Shown here: one piece after another, positions 8,939-16,883 of the stretch
How positions within the stretch are numbered: position 1 is the stretch's first letter
How the letters are laid out: each line of letters starts with the position of its first letter
NCBI GenBank assembly: GCA_022820995.1
Contig: JAJEEM010000055.1
Location: 1 to 58,616 of the forward strand
Direction: 5' to 3'
DNA length: 58,616 nucleotides
From: Gemmatimonadota bacterium
GTDB taxonomy: Bacteria; Gemmatimonadota; Gemmatimonadetes; Palauibacterales; Palauibacteraceae
Program-made: the position numbers and the translations under genes
The notes under the pieces: generated by a model
Database searches by the model: none
Seen by the model: the letters and a program-made list of their open reading frames with translations, nothing else
What the model was told of the DNA's origin: nothing

Positions 8939-10299
8939 GAGGCGGGCCGGACGTCCACGGGCCCGAGGCCGTCCAGCGTGGGCGCGGCCGTCTCCGCGTC
9001 GCCCACCGCGAGGAGCGTGAGGCGATCGGGGTCGAGGTAGGTGCGGCAGACCTCCCGCACCTCATCGGGCGTCACGGCCTCGATGCGGGAGCGGTACGTC
9101 TCCCAGTAGTCGCCGGCAAGGCCGAATACTCGCTGGCGGCTCACCTTTCCGCAGATCTGCACGGCGGTCTCGAACTGGAGCGGAAGCGAGAGCGTGAGGG
9201 CGTTGCGGGCCAGCTTCATCTCGTCGTCGGTGACGGGCGCCGCCCGCATGGTCTCGATTTCGCGCAGGATCTCTTCGAACGCGGGGCCGGTCCGGGCGGT
9301 TTCGACGGCTGTGCGCGCGACGAAGGGTCCCGCGCCCCGGCGGAACCGGAAACTCGACCTCGCCCCGTAGGTCCACCCTTTGTCCTCGCGCAGATTGAGG
9401 TTGATCCGGGAGTTGAAGAGGCCGCCGAGGATCGCGTTGGCCACGATGATCGCGTAGTGGTCCCCGGTGTTGTACGGCACGCCCACGGTCGCGACGCGGA
9501 TCTCGCTCTGGGCGCTGCCGGGACGGTCGATGAGGATGAGGTCGCCCGTCCGGGGCTCCGGCGTTTCCGGGGGCGCGACAGGGGCGGCCTCCCCGCGCCA
9601 GGCGCCGAAACGCGCCTCGGCGGCGGACATGAGACGCTCGCGGTCGAGGTCGCCGCACGCGATGAGGAGCGCGCCGCCGGGACGATAGCGCGCGCCGTGG
9701 AACTCCCTCACGGCTTCCGGGCCGATCTCCGAGACGGTCGCGCGCGTGCCGGCGACCGGGCGGCCGTACAGGCCGTCGCCGTAGAGTTCGGCGATGGTGG
9801 CGAGTCCCGCGACGGTCGCCGGATCGTCCGCCTGGCGTTCGATCTCATCGATGCGCTCGCGGCGGATGCGGTCGACTTCGTGCTCGGGGAACCCGGACTC
9901 GAGGATGGTCGCCGCAAGGAACTCGAGCGCCTCCTCGAACACCTCCGACAGGAAGTGCATGGAGACGGCCCCGACGGCGTAGCCCACCGTCGCGCGGTAG
10001 CCGACGCCGAGGCGGTCGAGCCAGCGCGCCATCTCTATCGCGTCGCGCCCGGGGGTGCCGGCGGTGAGGAGCCGGGCGGTCAGCTCGCCGAGACCGCCGA
10101 GTCGCGGCGGTTCGGCGCCCGCGCCGCATTCGAGGACGAGGTGCAGCGACACTTCGGGCAGACCGCGCCGCTCCGCGTACTCGACCCGGAGGCCGTTGCG
10201 GAGCGTGTGCCGCTCGAAGCGCGGGAGATGGAGCGGGCGCGGGGCGGCCGGCGGCGGGCGCACGGCGCGGTCGGGGGTCGCGATCCGGGGCTCCGTCAC
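8935..10299 (-). CDS. M16 family peptidase-like protein, non-catalytic subunit
   Basis: 454 residues with the two-lobed M16 fold: N-terminal FERHTLRNGLRVEYAERRGLP, later YPGGALL-type core and the C-terminal glycine-rich RINLNLREDKGWTYGA segment that contributes to substrate binding. At the position of the zinc motif HxxEH the sequence is GLGELTARLL, with no histidines, so it should not bind zinc. This matches the inactive partner of heterodimeric M16 enzymes. GTG start overlaps the catalytic M16 gene by 4 nt (GTGA), consistent with a stoichiometric pair. No signal peptide is visible. Confidence 0.9.
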   Translation of the reverse strand: MTEPRIATPDRAVRPPPAAPRPLHLPRFERHTLRNGLRVEYAERRGLPEVSLHLVLECGAGAEPPRLGGLGELTARLLTAGTPGRDAIEMARWLDRLGVGYRATVGYAVGAVSMHFLSEVFEEALEFLAATILESGFPEHEVDRIRRERIDEIERQADDPATVAGLATIAELYGDGLYGRPVAGTRATVSEIGPEAVREFHGARYRPGGALLIACGDLDRERLMSAAEARFGAWRGEAAPVAPPETPEPRTGDLILIDRPGSAQSEIRVATVGVPYNTGDHYAIIVANAILGGLFNSRINLNLREDKGWTYGARSSFRFRRGAGPFVARTAVETARTGPAFEEILREIETMRAAPVTDDEMKLARNALTLSLPLQFETAVQICGKVSRQRVFGLAGDYWETYRSRIEAVTPDEVREVCRTYLDPDRLTLLAVGDAETAAPTLDGLGPVDVRPAS

Positions 10300-11579
10300 G
10301 GCGTCCCCTCCGGCGCGTCCGTCTCCTCTTCGGGCACGACGTGGAGGACCGTGAGGCCGCGCGGATCGAGCACGGCGCGGGCCACGCGCTCCACGTCCGC
10401 GCGGGCGACGGCTCCGTAGCGCGCGAAGGCGTCGTTCACGTAGCCGGCGTCGCCCCTCAGCACGGCGGCGTGCGCGATCGCGTCCGCGCGGTCGCCGAAG
10501 CCGGCGCGCCCGTTCAGGAGCCCGCGCCGGGCCCGGTTGCGCGCTCCCTCCATCTCTTCCTCCTTCACGCCTCCGCGGAGCAGGTCATCGAGGACGTCCC
10601 TCACCTCGGTCTCGAGGTCGTCGGCGGCGATGCCGGGGCGGGCGGTCGCGACGACGAAGCACATCCCGGCGCTCTCGGTCGGCCAGGTGAAGGAGGTCAC
10701 GTCCGCCGCCACCTGCTTTTCGTACACGAGCGTCTTCTCCAGGCGGGAACTGTTCCCGTCGGCGAGCAGGTAGTTGAGGATGACGACGGCCTCGAAATCG
10801 GGGTCCGCATAGCGCGGCGAATGATACATGAGGTACACGCGGGGCATCTGGACCCGGTCGCGGAGGCGCGTGCGCCGTTCGCCGCCGCGCGCGGGCGCGG
10901 GCACGTCCGGGCGCGGCGCCACGGGCCGCGCGGGAATCTCCCCGAACCAGGCCTCGACCCGCGCCGGCGCCGCAGCCGGATCGAAGTCGCCGACGAGCAC
11001 GAGGGCCGCGTTGTTGGGTCCGTAGTGGAGGTCGAAGAACTCGTGCACATCCTCGAGCCGGGCCGCGTCGATGTCGGGCATGTAGCCGATCGTCGGATGG
11101 CGGTAGGGGTGTCCCTCGTCGTAGGCGCACGCGAGCAGGGTCTCGAACGCGAGGCCGTAGGGGCGGTTCTCGTACGACTGCCGCCGCTCGTTCTTCACCA
11201 CCTCGCGCTGGTTGTCGAGCTTCTCGCGGGTGATCCCGGGCTTGAAGAATCCCATGCGGTCGGACTCCAGCCACAGGCCGAGATCCAGTTCGTTCGCGGG
11301 CAGCGTCTCGAAGTAGTTCGTGCGGTCGAACCACGTCGTCCCGTTGAGCGTGCCGCCCGCGTCCTGGACGAGTTTGAAGTGGTGCTCGCGCGGCACGTGC
11401 TCGGACCCCTGGAAGAGGAGATGCTCGAAGAGGTGCGCGAAGCCGGTTCGGCCGGCGCGCTCGTTCTTCGATCCCACGTGGTACATGACGTGAACGGCGA
11501 CGAGGGGAGCGGACGCATCGGGCTGCAGGATGACCCTCAGCCCGTTGTCGAGCACGTGCTCGCGGACCTCGAACCTCAT
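10296..11579 (-). CDS. M16 family zinc metallopeptidase, catalytic subunit
   Basis: 427 residues. The inverted zinc motif HLFEH is at residues 49-53, followed about 75 residues later by the third-ligand region NERRQSYENRPYG. The remainder fits the processing-peptidase/insulinase (pitrilysin) family, which degrades small unfolded peptides in a closed chamber. The ATG (MRFEVREHVLDNG) sits exactly at the conserved start; the longer frame from 11771 would run into the RNase P RNA. No export signal is visible. It is the first protein gene downstream of rnpB. Confidence 0.92.
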   Translation of the reverse strand: MRFEVREHVLDNGLRVILQPDASAPLVAVHVMYHVGSKNERAGRTGFAHLFEHLLFQGSEHVPREHHFKLVQDAGGTLNGTTWFDRTNYFETLPANELDLGLWLESDRMGFFKPGITREKLDNQREVVKNERRQSYENRPYGLAFETLLACAYDEGHPYRHPTIGYMPDIDAARLEDVHEFFDLHYGPNNAALVLVGDFDPAAAPARVEAWFGEIPARPVAPRPDVPAPARGGERRTRLRDRVQMPRVYLMYHSPRYADPDFEAVVILNYLLADGNSSRLEKTLVYEKQVAADVTSFTWPTESAGMCFVVATARPGIAADDLETEVRDVLDDLLRGGVKEEEMEGARNRARRGLLNGRAGFGDRADAIAHAAVLRGDAGYVNDAFARYGAVARADVERVARAVLDPRGLTVLHVVPEEETDAPEGTP

Positions 11580-11667
11580 CGCGGCGGAAGACGCTGGAGT
11601 CAAGGGCCCTTCCCTTTCCGTGGCGCTGCTGTCGACGCTGCTCTCGGTGCTGCTCCTGGTGCTTCCG

Positions 11668-11701
11668 GCCGTGCCGTTCTCCGCGCCGCTCCCGGCACGG
11701 C
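11668..11701 (-). other. Hairpin between rnpB and the M16 operon
   Basis: A perfect 9-bp inverted repeat (GCCGTGCCG / CGGCACGGC) with a 16-nt loop lies 13 nt beyond the rnpB 3' end in the direction of transcription. There is no T-run after it, so it is at best a weak or factor-dependent terminator, or an RNA processing/stabilising hairpin. Confidence 0.3.
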
Positions 11702-11713
11702 GGCATGGGGAAA

Positions 11714-12090
11714 GGCGGAGGGAGATAAGCCGGGTTCTGTCACCGGCGGGCCAGGCCCGCGGCGAGGTCATCTATCTGGGACCTGCGGTTTCCCGAGGCC
11801 TCGTGCGGCCTACCCGGAACTCGAACGCGACGGGCCGCCGCTCGTTCCTGCTTGGCCTTGCTCCCGGCGGGGTTTGCCGTGCCGTCCCTGTCACCAGGAA
11901 ACGCGGTGGGCCCTTACCCCACCCTTTCACCCTTGCCTGTGCGGCCGAAGCCGCCATCGGCGGTCTGCTCTCTGTGGCACTTTCCGTCGCCTTGCGACGC
12001 CCGGGCGTTACCCGGCGCCGTGCCCTGCGGAGCCCGGACTTTCCTCGAACGGCGTGCACGCACCCGTCCGCGACCTCTTCTCCCTCCGCC
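11714..12090 (-). ncRNA. rnpB: RNase P RNA, bacterial type A
   Basis: The catalytic RNA of RNase P, which matures tRNA 5' ends. The ends pair as helix P1 (GGCGGAGGGAGA with TCTCCCTCCGCC), fixing the boundaries at 377 nt. The universal 5' core GAGGAAAGTCCGGGCTCC is present near 12024-12044 and the matching 3' core ACAGAACCCGGCTTAT near 11720-11740, together with the GGGTAAGG and AGATAGATGA signatures. It is transcribed towards the M16 operon. Open reading frames crossing it are spurious. Confidence 0.97.
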
Positions 12091-12222
12091 GCAGACAACC
12101 TAACCGATTGGCAACCCCTTGAGGAATTGTCTACTCTAAGGGTAGGAGGCGGAGTGTCCGGCGGAGCGGCTGCCGGGCCCGGAATCTTCCCGGAGAAGGA
12201 GTCGCGAACGCGCGTAAATCGT

Positions 12223-13356
12223 ATGCTACCAGAGTCTACAACACCCCGCATGGCGATGGCCCTGTGGGCGCTGGGAATGACGGTCGCGGCGGTTTCCCCC
12301 GCGGCCTCCCAGGAAAACAGCCCCGGCGGCCTGTCGTCGTATTACGTCTACGTGGCGGCGGAATCGGAGGATCGCGTCGATCTCGTCCGGTTCGATGGCA
12401 CCGGTGCGTCGGTGCTGGATTCCGTCTTCGTGGGACGCTTCCCGACGGAGATCGACGGGCCGCACGGCCTCGCGGTCGATCCGGGCGGGGAACGGTGGTA
12501 CGTGACGCTCGCGCACGGGAATCCGTTCGGCTCGGTCGTCGCCTATTCCACGGAGACGAACCGTCCGCTCGGGAGCGCCGAACTGGGACTCTTCCCCGCC
12601 ACCATGCAGGTGACGCCGGCGGGCCTGCTCTTCGCGGCGAACTTCAACCTGCACGGCGAACACGAGCCGAGTTCGGTGTCCGTCGTGGACGTCGGCGCGA
12701 TGATCGAGGTCGCCCGGATTCCGACCTGCACGATGCCGCACGGCTCGCGGCTCACGGCGGACGGGGCGCGGCACTACTCCGTGTGCATGATGGATGAGCT
12801 GCTCGTGGAGGTCGACGCGCACCGGCTCGAGGTCACGCAGCGCTTCATCCTCTCCCCCGGCGAGGAGCGGGCGTGGCCGTACGACTGGCTTCCGACGCGG
12901 CCCGTGGGGGCGCCCGGCTGCAGCCCGACATGGGCGCATCCGGCCGTGGACGGACGCCATGTGTACGTCGCCTGCAACCGGAACGCGGAGGTGCTGGAGA
13001 TCGACGTGCAGTCGTGGCGGGTGACGCGACGATTCGAGACGGGCGAGGGTCCGTACAATCTCGATGTCTCCCCGGACGGCGCCACCCTCGTCGTGACGTA
13101 CAAGAGCGGGCAGGCGACCGGAGTCTGGGATCTGGCCAGCGGGACGGAGGTGGCCCGGATCCCGAACACGCGGACGCTGCCGCACGGGATCGCGATCTCT
13201 CCGGATTCGCGGTACGCCTTCGTGAGCGTGGAGGGCGTGGGCGGCGAGCCGGGCACGGTGGACGTGATCGACCTCCGCGAAGGGGTCCGGACGGCCAGCG
13301 TGGACGTGGGCAAGCAGGCGGGCGGCATCGCCTTCTGGAAGGTGGAGCCGCGGTGA
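12223..13356 (+). CDS. Exported YncE-like beta-propeller protein
   Basis: 377 residues: a signal peptide (about 10-31, ending ASQE) followed by seven-bladed-propeller repeats of the YncE/cytochrome-D1 type, each carrying patterns such as PHGLAVDPGGERWYV, GPYNLDVSPDGATLVV and PHGIAISPDSRYAFV. Two cysteine pairs (C167/C183 region and C232/C246 region) may form disulfides in the periplasm. The start is uncertain: ATG 12223 has no clear ribosome binding site, and ATG 12250 or 12256 would give a tidier signal peptide. The stop overlaps the next gene's GTG by 4 nt. It is the first gene of a three-gene plus-strand cassette; ligand and role unknown. Confidence 0.82.
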   Translation: MLPESTTPRMAMALWALGMTVAAVSPAASQENSPGGLSSYYVYVAAESEDRVDLVRFDGTGASVLDSVFVGRFPTEIDGPHGLAVDPGGERWYVTLAHGNPFGSVVAYSTETNRPLGSAELGLFPATMQVTPAGLLFAANFNLHGEHEPSSVSVVDVGAMIEVARIPTCTMPHGSRLTADGARHYSVCMMDELLVEVDAHRLEVTQRFILSPGEERAWPYDWLPTRPVGAPGCSPTWAHPAVDGRHVYVACNRNAEVLEIDVQSWRVTRRFETGEGPYNLDVSPDGATLVVTYKSGQATGVWDLASGTEVARIPNTRTLPHGIAISPDSRYAFVSVEGVGGEPGTVDVIDLREGVRTASVDVGKQAGGIAFWKVEPR

Positions 13357-16220
13357 GGCGCGGCGCGCTGGCCGTGCTCGCGGGCGTGCTCGCGGTCGGG
13401 TGCGGGGACGGGGGGAGCACGGAGGTCGGCTCTCCGCCGACGGCCCTGGTCCCCATCTCCACCGCCGTGGACACGATCGTGACCGGCGAGGCCACGGACC
13501 CGCCGATCGCGGTCCGGGTCGAGGATGCGCTCGGGAACGCGGTCGAGGGGGCGCCGGTCCGATTCGTCATCGTGCGCGGCGAGGGGGAGCTTTCGCCGGG
13601 AGTCGCCGTCGCGGGGCGGGACGGCGTCGCGGAGTCGGTCTACCGCGCGGGGCCGACGCCGGGCGAGGCGGAGATCCAGGTGGACATCCCGAGCGCCGCG
13701 AACGTCCCGCCGCTCCTCTTCCTCGTCCTCGCGGAGGCTGCCGACACGGTCCTGCTCAGCATCGTGGAGGGAGCCGGCCAGCAGGCGGAAGCGGGAAGCC
13801 AGTTGCCGCTCCCGTTCTCCATCCGGGCGGAGACGACGAGCGGCGCTCCGGCCGGGGGCGTCCGGCTCGGCTTCGACTGGACCCCGCCGGAGGAAGTCCC
13901 GGATGTGCCGGAAGGGGAGCAAGCGCCGGAGCTGCCGGAGGCGGGGGACACGCTGGCCGTGGCGGGACCGCCCGCGCCGCCGGCGCCGGAGGAGCCGCCG
14001 GAACGCGGGGGCGCCCTCACGCACGACATCGTGATGACGGACACGGACGGACGGGGCGCCGCCGTCTTCACGCTGGGCTCGCGGCCGGGCGACTACCGGA
14101 TCCACGTCTTCGCCACGGGAGGCGTGTACTCGGACACCCTCTCCTTCTCGGCCACGGCTCTCGCCTCGCCGGGCGGGGCCGTCCGACTCGACTCGATCGG
14201 GAACGGAAGACTCGCCGCCGGTACGCGGGCGCTTCTCTACGGCAGCGGCTTCCGTCCGGTGCCGGGCGACAACCGGGTCCGGATCGAGGGCGCGGCGGCG
14301 ACGGTGGTGAGCGCCACGGAGACGGAACTCACGGTCGAGGTGCCCGCCTTCGCCCGCACGTGCCTGCCCGAGCGGGAGGTCGGCGTGCGGGTGCTCGTGG
14401 GTTCCGACGCCAGCAACGGTCTGCTGCTGCCGATCGAACCGGCGAACACGCGCGTGGGCCTCGAGGTCGGCGAATCGATGACGCTGCGCGGGGCCGTCGA
14501 GGTCGAATGCGTCCAGTTCGCGCCGGGAGCCCCCACGGAAGCGGGCGAGGCGGGAGAACCGGGAGCGCCGGAGGACATCGAGCCGGAGACGCGGGAGTAT
14601 CGAATCGTCATCGGCAATACGGGGCGCAACGCCTCGCGCGGACTTCCGCTCCGGCTCACGATGCGGACGCCCGCCGACATGTCGGGGGATGGCCCGGCGA
14701 CCGCGGTGGACGGGGGGACGATCGACCCCCGGGTCGCGGAGGCCGCGCTCGCCGGCACGAGCAGGGACATCGGGATTCGCGCCCGCACCCTTGCGCGACT
14801 CGTCCAGGCCCGGATCTCGCCCCTCCGGCCCGATGGATCGACGGCGGTATCCGCGCCGGTCCCCGGCGACACGGTCGAGTACTTCTTCTCCGTCGGCCCG
14901 GAGTTGGCGGCGACCTGCGTCGACCCCGCGAGCACGGTGCGGGGAACGGTGCGGGCCGTGGGCGACGGCGTCGTCCTCGTGGAGGATCTCGCCGCACCCG
15001 CCGGAGGACCGACGGAGGAAGAGTGGCTCGCGCTCGCCCGGAACCTGGACGGGACGGTGCTGCCGGCCGTGACCTCCCATTTCGGTCCCCCCGAGGACAT
15101 CGACCGGAACGGGCGCGTCGTCATCCTGTTCACGCCCGCCGTGAACCGGCTCGGCGATGGCGGAGCGGGCGTCGGCGGGTTCTCCCTCCCCCAGGACCTT
15201 GCCGCTTCGGGACGGGGCGACGGCGAGCTTTCGGACCCGGACGGCGGGATCTGCCCGGCGAGCAACGAGGCGGAGATCGTCTACAGCATGAGCGCGGACC
15301 CCGATGCGACGCTGGGACGCGCCATCTCCGCGGAGGATCTTCTGCGGGAGACGCCCGCCCTCGTGGCGCATGAGGTCCAGCACATCGTCAACGCCGGGAG
15401 ACGGGTACCCACCTCTTCCGCGGGTTTCGGGGCCGCCGAGGAGGTCTGGCTGGATGAGGCGCTTTCGAGCCTGGCCGAGGAGGTGGCGGGGCTCGCCGCC
15501 CTCGGGCTCCCCGTGGGCGATCGCCTCACCTTCAATCGCGTGTCCGAGACGCCCGAGCAACTCGACACCTTCAACGCCTACATGCTGGGCAACTTCCGCA
15601 ACCTCGGCCTGTACATGCTCGGACTCCCCGGAGCTCCCACCGTCTCGACGGACGACCTGGACGGTGTCGGCGGGTTGCAGATGCGGGGCTTCGGCTGGTT
15701 CCTCCTGCGGCGGCTCGCGGACCAGGCGGGGGGAGATGAGCGGGCCTTCTTCCGGTCCGTGGTCGGCGGGGGACAGAACTACGGGCGCGGGATCGCGAAC
15801 CTGGAGCGGGTCACGGGAAGGGAGTGGGCAAACATTCTGGCGGACGTGTCGGTCGCGCTGGCGCTGGGCGCGGGGACGCTGGACGGCGGGACGGAGGATC
15901 CGACGGAGGAGGCCCTCGAAGCGGCGGAGGCGGAGCCGCAACTCGGCGCGGCAACGTGGGACGCCACGGATGTGTTCCGATCCTTGAACCAGGATACGGA
16001 CACCCGATCGGGTCTTCCGACCGCGATCGCGCTCCGGACCGAGCCGCTGGGGTTTGAAACCCGGGTGCTGAGCCTCGACGTAGGGCCGTCGAGCATGCAG
16101 TACTTCTCACTCGCCTCGGCTCCCGGCGCGCCGGGCCTTTCGCTGTCGCTGGAAACGGCGGGAGGAACCCCGGCGGGTGAGACCGCGGAACCGCTAATCA
16201 CGATCGTGAGGACCAAATGA
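13353..16220 (+). CDS. Large lipoprotein with Ig-like and TIG-like domains and an HExxH metallopeptidase domain
   Basis: 955 residues. GTG start overlaps the propeller gene by 4 nt (GTGA). A lipobox LAVGC follows the signal segment, so the mature protein is lipid-anchored. Residues about 25-260 hold Big-like Ig folds (VRVEDALGNAVEGAPVRFVI; TDTDGRGAAVFTLG), about 285-345 an IPT/TIG-like fold (LYGSGFRPVPGDNRVRIEG), and the C-terminal half a zinc peptidase: HEVQH at 673-677, with the LDEALSSLAEE helix about 25 residues later as probable third ligand. This pattern resembles hyicolysin (peptidase family M30). A proline/glutamate-rich linker lies around 180-220. Assignment to M30 is a motif-level inference. 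Confidence 0.8.
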   Translation: MRRGALAVLAGVLAVGCGDGGSTEVGSPPTALVPISTAVDTIVTGEATDPPIAVRVEDALGNAVEGAPVRFVIVRGEGELSPGVAVAGRDGVAESVYRAGPTPGEAEIQVDIPSAANVPPLLFLVLAEAADTVLLSIVEGAGQQAEAGSQLPLPFSIRAETTSGAPAGGVRLGFDWTPPEEVPDVPEGEQAPELPEAGDTLAVAGPPAPPAPEEPPERGGALTHDIVMTDTDGRGAAVFTLGSRPGDYRIHVFATGGVYSDTLSFSATALASPGGAVRLDSIGNGRLAAGTRALLYGSGFRPVPGDNRVRIEGAAATVVSATETELTVEVPAFARTCLPEREVGVRVLVGSDASNGLLLPIEPANTRVGLEVGESMTLRGAVEVECVQFAPGAPTEAGEAGEPGAPEDIEPETREYRIVIGNTGRNASRGLPLRLTMRTPADMSGDGPATAVDGGTIDPRVAEAALAGTSRDIGIRARTLARLVQARISPLRPDGSTAVSAPVPGDTVEYFFSVGPELAATCVDPASTVRGTVRAVGDGVVLVEDLAAPAGGPTEEEWLALARNLDGTVLPAVTSHFGPPEDIDRNGRVVILFTPAVNRLGDGGAGVGGFSLPQDLAASGRGDGELSDPDGGICPASNEAEIVYSMSADPDATLGRAISAEDLLRETPALVAHEVQHIVNAGRRVPTSSAGFGAAEEVWLDEALSSLAEEVAGLAALGLPVGDRLTFNRVSETPEQLDTFNAYMLGNFRNLGLYMLGLPGAPTVSTDDLDGVGGLQMRGFGWFLLRRLADQAGGDERAFFRSVVGGGQNYGRGIANLERVTGREWANILADVSVALALGAGTLDGGTEDPTEEALEAAEAEPQLGAATWDATDVFRSLNQDTDTRSGLPTAIALRTEPLGFETRVLSLDVGPSSMQYFSLASAPGAPGLSLSLETAGGTPAGETAEPLITIVRTK

Positions 16221-16876
16221 GACGCCCGTCCGGCGTTCTTCCCTTTTTCTGTCTCTTTCTCTGCGGGCTCTCTCTCGGAGCGTCGAACCTGACGGCCCAG
16301 ATGGCGCCCGCGGCACCGCTCGGCGACGATACCGGTCCGGAATTCTTCGGGCTCGCCGGCGTCATCCAGCCCCTCAACAACCTCACGGACAATACCGGCG
16401 CGTACGGCATCGTGATGCCGCCGGACGTGATGATGGGGGGCGAGGCGACCTGGTGGGCGTCCAGCGCGGTCGGGATCGGCGTCATGGGGCTCTATTCCCC
16501 GGCGACGCTCGAAGGCGTCGGCGGCGGACTCGGGCGGGGACTCGGAACGCTCGGCGAAATGGAGTACCTGGCAGGCACGGTGAACCTGACGTTCCGACTG
16601 CGGTCGCCAGGCTCGGCAGGGGCGCTCGAACCCTATTTCACGGTGGGCGGAGGGCTCCGGCAGTTGAAGTTCTACGGTGCCGAAGTGCCGAAACTCAGCG
16701 CGACGGACCCGATGGCGACGGCCGCGATCGGGGTCCGGGTACATCTCATGTCATCGCTCTGGTTCCGGGGCGAGCTGCGGGACATGGCGTCCTACTACAT
16801 CTCCGCCGCGACGGACGCGTCAAAGCTCCAGAACGACATCGGCGTCACGATCGGCTTCGGCATCCGCTACCGATAG
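16217..16876 (+). CDS. Outer-membrane beta-barrel protein
   Basis: 219 residues: a clear signal peptide (PFFCLFLCGLSLGASNLTAQ) and then alternating amphipathic strands with glycine/aromatic turns (EATWWASSAVGIGVMGLYSP, LEPYFTVGGGLRQLKFYG), finishing in the aromatic strand TIGFGIRYR. This is the form of small OmpA/OmpW-like eight-stranded barrels. The ATG overlaps the protease gene by 4 nt (ATGA), so it is the last gene of the plus-strand cassette. Only 7 nt separate its stop from the convergent lipoprotein gene. Function beyond membrane location is unknown. Confidence 0.75.
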   Translation: MRRPSGVLPFFCLFLCGLSLGASNLTAQMAPAAPLGDDTGPEFFGLAGVIQPLNNLTDNTGAYGIVMPPDVMMGGEATWWASSAVGIGVMGLYSPATLEGVGGGLGRGLGTLGEMEYLAGTVNLTFRLRSPGSAGALEPYFTVGGGLRQLKFYGAEVPKLSATDPMATAAIGVRVHLMSSLWFRGELRDMASYYISAATDASKLQNDIGVTIGFGIRYR

Positions 16877-16883
16877 CAGCCCG

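Noticed and set aside
12091..12222. Promoters for rnpB and the propeller gene in the divergent gap
   Set aside because: Some AT-richer sequence is present (TTGAGGAATTGTCTACTCT) but no pair of -35/-10 boxes with proper spacing could be supported in either direction.
12774..15941. 1055-residue open frame on the minus strand opposite the lipoprotease
   Set aside because: Low-complexity arginine/histidine-rich translation, and the plus strand carries a lipobox, HExxH site and coupled start.
16877..16883. Terminator between the convergent barrel and FG-GAP genes
   Set aside because: Only 7 nt separate the stops and no hairpin with T-run is present on either strand.
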